A program made the translations under genes and the position numbers. Source: Magnetococcales bacterium (GTDB lineage: Bacteria > Pseudomonadota > Magnetococcia > Magnetococcales > JADFWU01). From it: 13,849 nt of DNA. This document shows, one piece after another, positions 1 to 8,759 of this stretch; position 1 is the first letter of the stretch; each line of letters starts with the position of its first letter. The notes beneath the pieces were generated by a model. That model made no database searches. It saw only the letters and a list, made by a program, of their open reading frames with translations, and was not told the DNA's origin. The stretch lies in contig JADFWU010000065.1 of the NCBI GenBank assembly GCA_015234045.1, positions 1-13,849 on the forward strand, written 5' to 3'.

Positions 1-775
1 CGGCGGTGTGAACAACGGTGGTTGCACCCAGCTCATCAACCAAGCCTTCCAGCTCGGAACCACGCACGCCGATAATGGCAACCGGCGTTTTGATGGTGGT
101 ATGCCGCCCACCGGAAAGGTGGGCCAGCTTGCCGCTGGCATAACGAAACATGCCGCGCAAAACCGTAGCTTCGAACGAACCCAGGGCCGCGCCGGGATCG
201 TAGATGAATTTATCCAGAATAATCTGAGCACTTTCGCCCAACTGGAATACGGTATCATCTTGAAATGTCAGTTTCAGATTGGTGTTTTTGGCCGAACGAA
301 GCACGTCTCCTCTGAAGACGGCATCGCCTTCATCCAGAATCCGTTGTTGTCCGTTGACACTAAATGCAGTCACTTTACCGTCAAGCTGAGTCACATGACC
401 GATGGCCGTCGGTCCTGCGCCCTGCCCGGCCAGCATGGCCGGTCCTGCGACTTGAGAGCCTGATATCGTTGCGTCCTGAGAAACATTCAGCAGATAGGCC
501 ACGGTGTCTGGCTGAAGAAACGCACCGTTGGCTGCGGTCAATACCGGCGGTTCACCGGCGAAATAGTCCTTGACCACTGTTTCGTGACCGCTTCTATCCT
601 CAATGATGAGATCATTGCCATCCTGAGAATAGGTGCCTTCCAGCAACAGGGCTGGATCGGAAACCTGATGATGGGTTCCGGGCGCAAATTGCGGTATTGA
701 ATGCAAATCAACACTATCGATTTGATTTGATTCTGAAAACTGCTCAAATAAAGAATGCATAGTTATATCGGCCAT
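1..775 (-). CDS. FecR-domain giant surface/secreted protein, N-terminal part (runs off window)
   Basis: An open frame reads on the minus strand from ATG at 775 to the window edge without a stop (258 codons), so only the N-terminus is seen. There is no signal peptide. Residues about 41-100 have the layout often found at the head of large repeat adhesins (LLLEGTY..DLIIEDRSG, VVKDYFAGEPP, then VAYLL). Residues about 126-250 form a FecR-type domain: GHVTQLDGKV, GDAVFRGDVLRS, LTFQDDTVFQLG, RGMFRYASGKL and TPVAIIGVRGSE. In such proteins the head is normally followed by long Ig-like or RTX repeats and type I secretion, but that part lies outside the window and is inference. A second in-frame ATG lies at 760; neither start has a clear Shine-Dalgarno sequence. 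The gene diverges from the sensor kinase. The FecR domain call is firm; the giant-adhesin fate is not. Confidence 0.8.
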   Translation of the reverse strand, partial: MADITMHSLFEQFSESNQIDSVDLHSIPQFAPGTHHQVSDPALLLEGTYSQDGNDLIIEDRSGHETVVKDYFAGEPPVLTAANGAFLQPDTVAYLLNVSQDATISGSQVAGPAMLAGQGAGPTAIGHVTQLDGKVTAFSVNGQQRILDEGDAVFRGDVLRSAKNTNLKLTFQDDTVFQLGESAQIILDKFIYDPGAALGSFEATVLRGMFRYASGKLAHLSGGRHTTIKTPVAIIGVRGSELEGLVDELGATTVVHTA

Positions 776-947
776 TTATCAATTGTGACGGTAAACAAGA
801 AACACCAATCGAAGCCTGTAATGTTAACAAATATCAAATATTTTTCCTATCGATTTTTAGTGCTTTTTCATATACAAATAGCAATATGTAATGTATTGAT
901 TTACCAGTTATTTACCAGTTATTCATCTTTTATTGACGAAAGATGCC
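776..947. promoter_or_regulatory. AT-rich divergent intergenic region
   Basis: This 172-bp AT-rich gap separates the start codons of the FecR-domain gene (minus) and the sensor kinase gene (plus), so it must carry both promoters. I could not pick convincing -35/-10 pairs. It holds an 11-bp tandem repeat described separately and the small inverted repeat AAATAT-CAA-ATATTT near 835. Confidence 0.5.
900..921. repeat. Perfect 11-bp tandem direct repeat (TTTACCAGTTA x2)
   Basis: TTTACCAGTTA occurs twice back to back, once per helical turn, ending 26 bp before the sensor kinase start codon at 948. Two sites on the same DNA face are typical of response-regulator binding sites, but no protein is shown to bind here. 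Confidence 0.6.
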
Positions 948-3179
948 ATGATAAACGCATCCTCTGACACAGATATCAATCACCCTTTGACAGCCATTCA
1001 AACCAGACGAATCCTTTTGGTGGATGACCAAGCATTGGTTGGTTCTTTAATGTTCAACATGTTGATGGACCAGAAAGATCTGGAGCTTCATTACTGTGAT
1101 GATCCATTAAAAGCGATTGAATTTGCCTCAGAAATAACTCCAGCCGTAATTCTGCTTGATCTGGTCATGCCGGGCCTGGATGGATTGGCACTGCTGCGCC
1201 ATTTTCAGCAACATCAAGAATTGAGAGATGTGCCAGTTTTGATTCTTTCCACCACTGAAGATGCTGAATCAAAAGCGGAAGCCTTCTCCAGCGGCGCACA
1301 TGATTTTCTGGTCAAACTGCCTCATCCATTGGAGATGATCGCTCGACTGCGTCATCATGCTGAAAGCTACGAAAGCCGTCGTCGTCACCGCATGGCAGAA
1401 AAGGCACTTCTGGCCAGCGAACGACGCTATCGAACGCTGTTTGGTGCCATTCACTCCGGTGTCATGGTGTTTGAATGCGTTGACAATTGCACCTCATTTC
1501 AACTTCATGAGATGAATAGCGCGGCTGAACACATTACCGGCATGAAAGCGGATACGGTAGTGACACGTCCGTTGAATCAAGTCTGCCCAATGGCAGAAGA
1601 GCGTGGACTGCTTCAGGTGATGAAGCAGGTATGCACTGATGGCCTTCCACGCCAACTCTCTGCCGCCCTTTTCGACAATGGTGAGCAAAAAATTTGGTTG
1701 GAACACGCCATATACCGTCTGACACCAACGGAACTGGTCGTGGTACAGAGAAATGTCACCAAGCTCAAGCAATCGGAAGAGGACAAGATCAACTTCCATC
1801 TGAAACAGCTGGATATTCAGAAGCAGTCAGCCCAAGTGCAGCGCCGTGGCCGAGAAACCGCAGAACGTGCCCATAGAAACCAGCAAGTCGTACACCTTAT
1901 TACCGAAATATCTCTACAATCCTCAGCGCTCAAGACCATTCTGTCCGCATCCCTTCAATTGGTATTAAATCTACCAGAATTTCAAGGATTTAATCAGGGA
2001 TCTGTCTTTTTAGTAAGTCAGAAGCAGGAGCAACTCCTGGAACTGGTTGCCCATGTCGGTCTAAGCGATAACAAACTGACTGAACAGTGCCAAACCGTAC
2101 CCTTTGGTCACTGTATCTGTGGCCGACTGGCTACATTGGGAGAGGATATTTTAATCACCAAACAGTGTGATTTGGATTCCGGCCATGACATTCAATCAGA
2201 GGATATGGTGGATCATGGCCATTGTAATATTAAACTGAGTGGAAAATCGGGTTTATTGGGCATCATCAATCTACACCTTCCTCCCGGACATGATATCCCA
2301 GAAGAGGCACAGCAATTCTTACGCACCATCGCCAACACATTGGCTGGTGTTATTGAGCGTAAACGGGCTGAAGAAGCGGCATGGAAAGCCAGCCAAGCCC
2401 GCACGGAGTTTCTAGCCAATATTTCCCATGAACTCCGCACACCACTGCACGGCATTCTTGGCTTTGCCGAACGTGGACATAAAAAAGCTCTGGATGAAGA
2501 AACACCGCGCGAAACACTCAAGCGCTATTTCCACTATACCCGCACCTCTGGAAATCGCCTGCTTGCACTGCTCAATGACCTTTTGGATCTGTCCAAATTG
2601 GATGCTGGACGAATGCGGTTTGAAATGGGTTCAAATGATATTCGGCCGGTCATTGATGAGGCGGTTGTGGAGTTCTCGTCCCTGGCATTGGAGCGCGGTC
2701 TATCCGTAGATGTCCAAAGCCAAACAGATCAGAGCACTGCATGGTGCGACCCAGAGAAGATGCTCCAGGTATTTCGTAATCTGCTCTCCAATGCCATCAA
2801 GTTTTCGCCAGAATCCAGCACCATCACCATTACTGTTTCCCTGCGCCATCTGCCCGGAGGTCGCCGCAGAAGCGACCCACAAAGATTGCCTGGATTGGAA
2901 GTAATAGTTCAGGACCAGGGTATCGGCATCCCGGATAAGGAGTTGGAAACTATTTTTGCCAAATTCACCCAATCCACAAAAACAAAAACCGGCGCTGGTG
3001 GCACCGGTCTTGGATTGGCAATCTGTCGTGAAATCATCGATGCCCACAAAGGTCAGATCTGGGCTGAAAACAGCGAACAAGGTGGCGCACTGTTTCACCT
3101 GCTTCTGCCAGTCACCGAGCCATTTCCTCAGGGACGGCCTCGAAGCCAGAATTTAAAAGAGATATTGCTACGGCGATAA
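948..3179 (+). CDS. Hybrid sensor histidine kinase (receiver-PAS-GAF-HisKA-HATPase)
   Basis: A soluble kinase of 743 residues with no membrane segments. Domain order: receiver about 21-140 (acidic pair D26/D27, phosphoacceptor D71 in LLDLVMPG, K123); PAS about 155-275, beginning at SERRYRTLF; coiled-coil linker about 275-310; GAF about 315-475; HisKA about 485-555 with H494 in NISHELRTP; HATPase about 605-730 with N box NLLSNAIKFSP, G1 DQGIGIP and G2 GTGLGLAI. All catalytic residues are present. The receiver is N-terminal, so another kinase or a phosphorelay may feed this protein, and its output partner is not in the window. The start was set at ATG 948, preceded by GAAAGA; a TTG at 933 in the same frame has no ribosome site. 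It diverges from the FecR-domain gene, which may be a target (inference). The GAF domain carries a Cys/His-rich stretch (GHCICGR ... DHGHCNI). Confidence 0.93.
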   Translation: MINASSDTDINHPLTAIQTRRILLVDDQALVGSLMFNMLMDQKDLELHYCDDPLKAIEFASEITPAVILLDLVMPGLDGLALLRHFQQHQELRDVPVLILSTTEDAESKAEAFSSGAHDFLVKLPHPLEMIARLRHHAESYESRRRHRMAEKALLASERRYRTLFGAIHSGVMVFECVDNCTSFQLHEMNSAAEHITGMKADTVVTRPLNQVCPMAEERGLLQVMKQVCTDGLPRQLSAALFDNGEQKIWLEHAIYRLTPTELVVVQRNVTKLKQSEEDKINFHLKQLDIQKQSAQVQRRGRETAERAHRNQQVVHLITEISLQSSALKTILSASLQLVLNLPEFQGFNQGSVFLVSQKQEQLLELVAHVGLSDNKLTEQCQTVPFGHCICGRLATLGEDILITKQCDLDSGHDIQSEDMVDHGHCNIKLSGKSGLLGIINLHLPPGHDIPEEAQQFLRTIANTLAGVIERKRAEEAAWKASQARTEFLANISHELRTPLHGILGFAERGHKKALDEETPRETLKRYFHYTRTSGNRLLALLNDLLDLSKLDAGRMRFEMGSNDIRPVIDEAVVEFSSLALERGLSVDVQSQTDQSTAWCDPEKMLQVFRNLLSNAIKFSPESSTITITVSLRHLPGGRRRSDPQRLPGLEVIVQDQGIGIPDKELETIFAKFTQSTKTKTGAGGTGLGLAICREIIDAHKGQIWAENSEQGGALFHLLLPVTEPFPQGRPRSQNLKEILLRR

Positions 3180-3183
3180 TATA

Positions 3184-3202
3184 ATAATTTCGATCCGAAA
3201 TA
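3184..3202. repeat. Short palindrome between convergent genes; possible left-end remnant of the dispersed repeat
   Basis: ATTTCG-ATC-CGAAAT is an inverted repeat in the 23-bp gap between the sensor kinase stop (3179) and the MazG-like stop (3203). TAATTTCGATCCGAAAT matches the left end of the about 130-bp repeats at 8449 and 9340 almost exactly. It could also act as a weak bidirectional terminator. The match is only about 17 bases long, so chance is not excluded. Confidence 0.45.
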
Positions 3203-3514
3203 TTACTCTGACTCTGGATACTTCAGTCGATTCTTCTCTATCTTACGCCACGCTTCAGCAATCGGATCCATATCAAATTTATCCGCCAGCATGGTGAGAT
3301 AGATCAACACATCAGCCACTTCATCAGCCAATGCATCCTGCTCGGTTTGGGATAGTTCTGCGCTCTGTTTTGCGGTTTTCCACTGGAAAATCTCCACAAG
3401 CTCGGCCATCTCCACACTCATGGCCATGGCGAGATTTTTTGGCGTGTGGTATTGGTTCCAATCTCGCTGTTTGGTAAACAGGCGCAGTGCCTCTTTCAGT
3501 TGTTCAGTTGGCAT
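3203..3514 (-). CDS. MazG-like / dCTPase-type nucleotide pyrophosphohydrolase
   Basis: A 103-residue all-alpha protein of the MazG-like/RS21-C6 (DCTPP1) family. These enzymes hydrolyse (d)NTPs to the monophosphate plus pyrophosphate, with Mg2+ held by an EXXE-EXXD motif. Here E35/E38 lie in SVEMAELVE and E65/D68 in DEVADVL. The HTPKNLAMAMSVEMAEL stretch followed by FQW is the family hallmark for the bacterial single-domain form. Length is normal for a single-domain member. The start ATG lies 2 bp after the stop of the PsiE-like gene, so the two are co-transcribed and probably translationally coupled. The substrate is not readable from sequence; dCTP or modified dNTPs are usual for relatives. 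It ends convergently with the sensor kinase gene. Confidence 0.88.
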   Translation of the reverse strand: MPTEQLKEALRLFTKQRDWNQYHTPKNLAMAMSVEMAELVEIFQWKTAKQSAELSQTEQDALADEVADVLIYLTMLADKFDMDPIAEAWRKIEKNRLKYPESE

Positions 3515-3516
3515 GG

Positions 3517-4047
3517 TTATCCAATGGTCTCACTGTTCGACTTCTCTCTAAAAACGGGACATCCTTCGGCAGTGTTACCACTACTACTAACACTGCCAGA
3601 AGTCACGCTTAACATCGCTTTTTCTCGCTGGAACACAATAACCGCTGCGGTACGCATGATGCCTAACACCAACATCAGCGCCGTCAAAGCATAGATCTGA
3701 TCTGTGGATATATGGTTTTCAAACAGCTTGATCATCATCTCTCGAAGGACGAAAACAATACCCGCATCCAGGATAAAGGTGAGTCTCAGTCGATTGGAAC
3801 TAAAATATTCCACCAAAGAGCGAGATAGTTCAATCAGAACAAACAATGTTAACACATCAGAAACCATGTGCAGGAATTTTTCGGTAATATTTCCAGCAGT
3901 AATCAAATGGCCAAGATTCAGAAACAGTTTCACTGTGCCAACCAGGACCACGAGAATAATAAACAGCAGCATAACCTGGAAAACCAGGCAGATAACCAAT
4001 TCAAACCATTTAACAAAATTTACTTTTGGTGTGATTTTCATATTCAT
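3517..4047 (-). CDS. PsiE-like (phosphate-starvation-inducible family) inner-membrane protein
   Basis: A 176-residue integral membrane protein with four likely helices (about 14-41, 62-83, 88-108 and 117-139). The central VSDVLTLFVLIELSRSLVEYF followed by DAGIVFVLREMMIKLF fits the PsiE family, whose biochemical role is unknown; E. coli PsiE is induced by phosphate starvation. The C-terminal 35 residues form a polar Ser-rich tail. Start ATG at 4047 (a second ATG lies 6 bp downstream in frame) with only a weak upstream AAAGAA. No Pho box was recognised. The gene is followed after 2 bp by the MazG-like gene and forms a two-gene unit with it. The family call is from pattern memory, so fairly but not fully sure. 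Confidence 0.75.
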   Translation of the reverse strand: MNMKITPKVNFVKWFELVICLVFQVMLLFIILVVLVGTVKLFLNLGHLITAGNITEKFLHMVSDVLTLFVLIELSRSLVEYFSSNRLRLTFILDAGIVFVLREMMIKLFENHISTDQIYALTALMLVLGIMRTAAVIVFQREKAMLSVTSGSVSSSGNTAEGCPVFREKSNSETIG

Positions 4048-4165
4048 AATGCAGTTCTTTGCTATACCTTTTTCATGTGTGAAAAGTTGATAGTATTGAA
4101 CTCCATTGGATTAAATTTATTCCATCTGGTTCCATGAAAAAGCGATAATAAATCTTATGACCACA

Positions 4166-4199
4166 GAAAAAAAAGCCCGTTCAATAGTGAACGGGCTTT
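4166..4199 (-). terminator. Strong Rho-independent terminator of the pilin cluster
   Basis: A perfect 12-bp stem (AAAGCCCGTTCA / TGAACGGGCTTT) with a 4-base loop (4184-4187) is followed on the minus strand by a run of about eight T. It lies about 30 bp past the stop of the MshP-like gene. A shorter T-rich stretch on the other side could give some plus-strand termination. Confidence 0.92.
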
Positions 4200-4229
4200 C
4201 ATTATTTTTCAGCTTGGTACAACGTACAA

Positions 4230-5698
<1,469 letters not shown>

Positions 5699-5699
<1 letters not shown>

Positions 5700-6178
5700 T
5701 AGAAATCCCTCGGGTAGACAGTCGTCCTTAACGGCAGAATTGCATCACCATCCGTAGCAGTCAGGGCAATTCGCACGTAGTTCAAAGTGTTCGGATCTGC
5801 GGTATCATAGCTGAATTGGAGATTGGTTATTCCTTCAGCCAGCACACCAGTACTACCATTCATATCAATGGTCAGATTCGTTCCATCCAGATAATAGCGC
5901 ATCGTATTACCATCATACTGAAAGGAGATCTCATCACTTGGACTGATTGTAAGGCCAGTTCGTTCCGCTTCAATCAACTCTCGGCTCATGCGGTGCATGG
6001 CAATGCTACCTTCTTTAATTGAACTATCCAGATCACCGACTAATACCAGCGTCTTACCTGCAATGGAAATAATGGGATAGAGCAGTGCAGAAATGGTTGC
6101 CAAAACTGTAATGGAAATAATCATCTCCATCAGAGTAAAGCCCCATTTACCTTTACCATGATCACGCAGTGCCATCAT
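5699..6178 (-). CDS. Type IV prepilin, MshO/PilW/GspJ-like minor pilin
   Basis: A 159-residue prepilin. The prepilin peptidase site is KWG|FTLMEM, with cleavage after G13, F14 becoming residue 1 and the conserved Glu at 18 (+5). A hydrophobic helix runs to about residue 40. The globular part has the PilW/GspJ flavour (SIAMHRMSRELIEAERTG, then ISFQYDGNTMRYYLDG, TNLQFSYD). It is the fourth gene in the cluster, matching mshO by order. ATG 6178 directly follows the previous stop (TGA) with AAGGAA upstream; a second ATG follows in frame. Its stop overlaps the start of the next gene by one base, so coupling is likely. The prepilin class is certain; the MshO name rests mostly on synteny. Confidence 0.85.
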
Positions 6179-6607
6179 TCAATTCCTTGCAAAGGTATAG
6201 TTAATACTGACGATGACTGAATCATCACCGGCATCATTGACCGTCACCGTGATGAGTTTGCAATCTCCTGGATCATAGGCTGAACAAGCGGTCGCTTCAT
6301 CATCTTCAATAATAACATAGCGATTATAGCTTGAGAAATCAGCATCAATAGGCGTTTCATCACCAAATGACGCGCTGACCAAACTATCAAATCCAGCAGA
6401 CCTTTTGGTAAAGTATACCTCTTCCATCCGCTCTTGGGCCAAAAAAGCAGCCTGAGTAATGCTACGCGGAACCACCGCATTTGCCATCATTTGGTTGAGT
6501 ACCGAGGCCAAACCCGCAACCACGATTCCACCCACCACGATGGTAATCACGATTTCAATCAAGGTAAAACCCGATGATGCGTTGTTGCCTCTATGTCGGA
6601 TCGCCAT
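6179..6607 (-). CDS. Type IV prepilin, MshD/PilV-like minor pilin
   Basis: A 142-residue prepilin with cleavage site SSG|FTLIEIV (after G13, Glu at 18) and a hydrophobic N-terminal helix. The following QAAFLAQERMEEVYF segment is typical of PilV/MshD/GspI-like minor subunits. Two cysteines (ATACSAY, GDCKL) are close together and may form a disulphide. It starts 2 bp after the stop of the preceding pilin gene with GGACGAG as a ribosome site, and its stop abuts the next ATG. Third in the cluster, where mshD sits. Confidence 0.85.
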   Translation of the reverse strand: MAIRHRGNNASSGFTLIEIVITIVVGGIVVAGLASVLNQMMANAVVPRSITQAAFLAQERMEEVYFTKRSAGFDSLVSASFGDETPIDADFSSYNRYVIIEDDEATACSAYDPGDCKLITVTVNDAGDDSVIVSINYTFARN

Positions 6608-6609
6608 GA

Positions 6610-7038
6610 TTAAAAACTCGTCCAGGTTGAGAAGCCAGTGACCGGGTTGATGGTAACACTCACACCACTGCCATCAGCAGCTGTAATGGTTATCGGAGAA
6701 GCGCCGGTACAGGATGGCACACCGATGCGATTAAAATCACAGCTGAAATTAGAAATTACTGTGGTATCGGAAAAGGTTATTGTATCCAATACAGCACCGG
6801 CAGGATCGGTAATTTCATAACTGTTTGTCCCGCTGGCACTGCGACCAATAGAGTAGGCATTACTGCCACCATCCTCGACAGCAAAGTGCTGAGTACGGCG
6901 CAAATCTTTGCTCAACTTATTGTCACTTATACTGAGACTATCTGCGGAAAAATAGGGAATCGCCAGGGTAGCGGTAAGCAGCCCCATGATCGTGATGGTG
7001 ATAATCATCTCCATCATGGTAAAACCAGCTTGTTTCAT
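6610..7038 (-). CDS. Type IV prepilin, MshC/GspH-like minor pilin
   Basis: A 142-residue prepilin starting MKQAG|FTMMEM, with a five-residue leader, cleavage after G5 and Glu at 10. The globular part resembles GspH/FimT/MshC (DLRRTQHFAVEDG, SYEITDPAG, then VSVTINPVTGF near the end). A longer reading from TTG at 7050 is possible, but ATG 7038 has a good GGAG six bases upstream, which overlaps that TTG, so the ATG is preferred. Two cysteines (FSCDF, VPSCTG) may pair. It is second in the cluster, separated by about 208 bp and a hairpin from the major pilin gene. Confidence 0.87.
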   Translation of the reverse strand: MKQAGFTMMEMIITITIMGLLTATLAIPYFSADSLSISDNKLSKDLRRTQHFAVEDGGSNAYSIGRSASGTNSYEITDPAGAVLDTITFSDTTVISNFSCDFNRIGVPSCTGASPITITAADGSGVSVTINPVTGFSTWTSF

Positions 7039-7148
7039 CAGCTTCTCCAAAGCCCGTTGGCCCGGATCCGCGATTCGCTCCCCAAACTGCTCGAACGGAC
7101 GGATTTGAGATGGTCAACCATCCAGGGCCGGACGGTGTGGAAATGAAG

Positions 7149-7175
7149 CTGTGGACCGGTTTAGCCGGTCCACAG
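7149..7175 (-). other. Strong hairpin between major-pilin and minor-pilin genes
   Basis: A perfect 11-bp stem (CTGTGGACCGG / CCGGTCCACAG) with a 5-base loop lies about 70 bp past the major pilin stop. No clear T-run follows on either strand, so it is more likely an mRNA-stabilising or attenuating structure than a full terminator. It could let the major pilin be made in excess over the minor ones. Confidence 0.7.
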
Positions 7176-7246
7176 AGTCGTGCGTGAAAATCCCATCTCT
7201 ATCAGCCTTCTTCAGGCATTCAAGGCAGGAAAATCATCGTTGTTTA

Positions 7247-7654
7247 CTAGATGGAACTCAACTGAGCTGCCGAATCAGCATCTTCAGCTGTGATGGTAGA
7301 TGTTCTTGCGTCAGGATAAGTGATGACTCCTGTGTCACAGCTAACATTGTTGGGCCAAGCACCACCATCAAGGTAATTTTTGGCTGAATCACAGTCGGTA
7401 ACATACTGAGTATCACCCGTACCAGAATCAGCAGTCAAACCAGCGGCGCGATGGGCAGCAAAGGCCATGTTGAATGCGGACTGGAAAGCACCGTGCATGC
7501 TATCCGTAGCGGCAGCTCTAGCATCCCCTGAGATATCAAGAAACTTCGGTGCGGCAACGGCGGAAAGAATGCCGAGGATCACGATAACCATGATCAATTC
7601 GATCATGGTAAAACCGGCCTGGCGACGCTGTTTTTTGTTCACGATGGTTTTCAT
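7247..7654 (-). CDS. mshA: MSHA-type major pilin (MshA-like prepilin)
   Basis: A 135-residue type IV prepilin with a 14-residue leader (cleavage QAG|FTMIELIMV, Glu at 19), a long hydrophobic helix, then AAPKFLDISGDAR, a segment characteristic of MSHA major pilins. The C-terminal half has a cysteine pair (C88, C106), likely the D-region disulphide. Mature size (about 121 residues) is on the small side for MshA. CAGGAGAA lies eight bases before the ATG, the best ribosome site in the cluster and consistent with high expression. The gene heads the cluster mshA-C-D-O-P, without the secretion ATPase and platform genes (mshE, mshG and others), which must be elsewhere. Function as the pilus fibre subunit is inferred from family and position. 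Confidence 0.85.
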   Translation of the reverse strand: MKTIVNKKQRRQAGFTMIELIMVIVILGILSAVAAPKFLDISGDARAAATDSMHGAFQSAFNMAFAAHRAAGLTADSGTGDTQYVTDCDSAKNYLDGGAWPNNVSCDTGVITYPDARTSTITAEDADSAAQLSSI

Positions 7655-7671
7655 GGTTCATTCTCCTGACT

Positions 7672-7685
7672 TGGACCGCAGTCCA
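7672..7685 (-). other. Small hairpin in the pilin 5' leader
   Basis: TGGAC-TGCG-GTCCA on the minus strand forms a 5-bp stem just upstream of the pilin Shine-Dalgarno sequence. It may shape the 5' end of the pilin message. Confidence 0.4.
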
Positions 7686-7687
7686 TA

Positions 7688-7711
7688 TTTAAAAGGATGA
7701 GCGACTCATCC
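7688..7711 (-). terminator. Probable Rho-independent terminator of the orphan membrane-protein gene
   Basis: On the minus strand GGATGAG-TCG-CTCATCC is followed by TTTTAAAT. The stem is 7 bp with a 3-base loop and a short T-run, about 40 bp after the stop at 7750. It would separate the orphan gene from the pilin cluster, or act as a leader hairpin of the pilin transcript. Confidence 0.6.
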
Positions 7712-7749
7712 CTGAACAGTCAGCCGCAGCCAGACAATCAAGGTTAGAA

Positions 7750-8325
7750 TCACCCATTAATACTATACCACAACCGAATCAACAAAACCAGCGAAATCGC
7801 ACTCACCAGCGCCACAACACCCGCTGATAAACGCGGATACTGAACAACGCGTCCTAACCAGGAGCTACGAATACGCCGCAGCGCCCTCTGGATGCGCTCC
7901 CGAGTCAAGGGTGTATTGGCCCAAGCCTCAAAAGGCTTCAACAGAGAAGGACGAACGATGATGAATACACTGATCAGTAATGCAAAAAGTATTCCAGACA
8001 GAAAGAACAGAAACAGCGTCTGATATATCACCAACGCCAGTACATTCTCCCCTTCCATTCGCATAGGATGAAGCAACCAGGAACCCACCCAGAGCCACAA
8101 CACAAACAGCGAAATCAGCGACCCCAGAAAGATAAACCAGCCAAACCAACGATTGTGCCGATAGACCCAACGCTCAAGACGCAATGGCTTGAAAAGAAAA
8201 GGCAAAACATCCTTAACTCCCTGTGTCAACACCTCGGTCTGCACCCGTGGACGCACCACGCCATACACTCCCAGCGCAATCCCTGCCAAACTACCACCAA
8301 TAAACAACAACAGCACTAAATCCAT
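7750..8325 (-). CDS. Orphan four-helix membrane protein, function unknown
   Basis: A 191-residue protein that I do not recognise. Four likely transmembrane helices are visible: about 3-24, 62-85 (rich in Trp and Phe), 95-124 and 166-186. Basic loops between helices 1 and 2 (about 25-60) and 3 and 4 (about 125-163, with the Arg-rich RERIQRALRRIRSSW) put these loops in the cytoplasm by the positive-inside rule, so both termini would face the periplasm. There are no cysteines and no catalytic motif. ATG 8325 has AGGGGGAG just upstream. It lies upstream of the pilin cluster on the same strand, but a terminator-like hairpin separates them; a link to pilus assembly is possible but unsupported. Confidence 0.75.
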   Translation of the reverse strand: MDLVLLLFIGGSLAGIALGVYGVVRPRVQTEVLTQGVKDVLPFLFKPLRLERWVYRHNRWFGWFIFLGSLISLFVLWLWVGSWLLHPMRMEGENVLALVIYQTLFLFFLSGILFALLISVFIIVRPSLLKPFEAWANTPLTRERIQRALRRIRSSWLGRVVQYPRLSAGVVALVSAISLVLLIRLWYSING

Positions 8326-8448
8326 GACTCCCCCTCTCCGACAATCCCCCCCGGAATCAAAACCCTATCAACCTCACAACGACAACGACCGTTTACATTA
8401 GTTTCCAAAATGTCAAAATTATACGACAGACACACAATGGTAGGAACG

Positions 8449-8579
8449 TAGAGTGATCTCGATCCGAAATTAGACAATGAATCACAACCTGAGTGGAAGC
8501 CCTGGTGATGGTTTTGCGCCGATTTTGATATGCGAAGCAGATCATCAGAGCAAAAACATCACCAGGGATGGAACGACTG
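8449..8579 (+). repeat. Dispersed hairpin repeat, copy 1
   Basis: A 131-bp unit beginning TAGAGTGATCTCGATCC. It differs from the copy at 9340 at about 13 positions over about 130 (counted by eye, one of them a gap). Its core is a long inverted repeat: left arm 8500-8517 (CCCTGGTGATGGTTTTGC) and right arm 8550-8567, pairing at 17 of 18 positions. The 32-base middle can fold again (TGATATGC / GCAGATCA). It has no coding content and lies between two minus-strand genes. Confidence 0.92.
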
Positions 8580-8717
8580 ACTGTTCAAATTTTAGACGAA
8601 ATCACTATACCATTCATAGCACGGTGACCACATGCACGCAGACCGATATTGACTGTATAAATATGTAAAATAAGAGAGAACTAAAAAGATTGGACACTAC
8701 AAAGGAAGGAGACACCA
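8580..8717. other. Gene-free stretch
   Basis: An AT-rich stretch between repeat copy 1 and the cold-shock hairpin. I see no gene and no convincing promoter. A GGAAGGAG at 8704-8711 (plus strand) has no suitably placed start codon. Confidence 0.5.
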
Positions 8718-8741
8718 CGGCCTGAACCAATGCCCAGGCCG
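8718..8741 (-). terminator. Possible terminator hairpin of the cold-shock gene
   Basis: A CGGCCTG / CAGGCCG stem of 7 bp with a 10-base loop lies about 18 bp past the cold-shock stop. On the minus strand it is followed by TGGTGTCTCCTTCC, a weak pyrimidine tract rather than a T-run. Confidence 0.45.
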
Positions 8742-8759
8742 CAGCGTGAATAACCGTTG

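Noticed and set aside
8-463. Plus-strand frame of 151 codons at the window start
   Set aside because: It lies opposite the FecR-domain coding frame, which has clear domain motifs; the plus-strand translation looks like a shadow.
7712-7749. Sigma-54 type promoter (TGGC...TGC) before the major pilin gene
   Set aside because: TGGCTGCGGCTGAC on the minus strand lacks the GC element at the right spacing.
8477-8668. Plus-strand frame of 63 codons across repeat copy 1
   Set aside because: It covers hairpin repeat sequence, has no ribosome site and no family resemblance.
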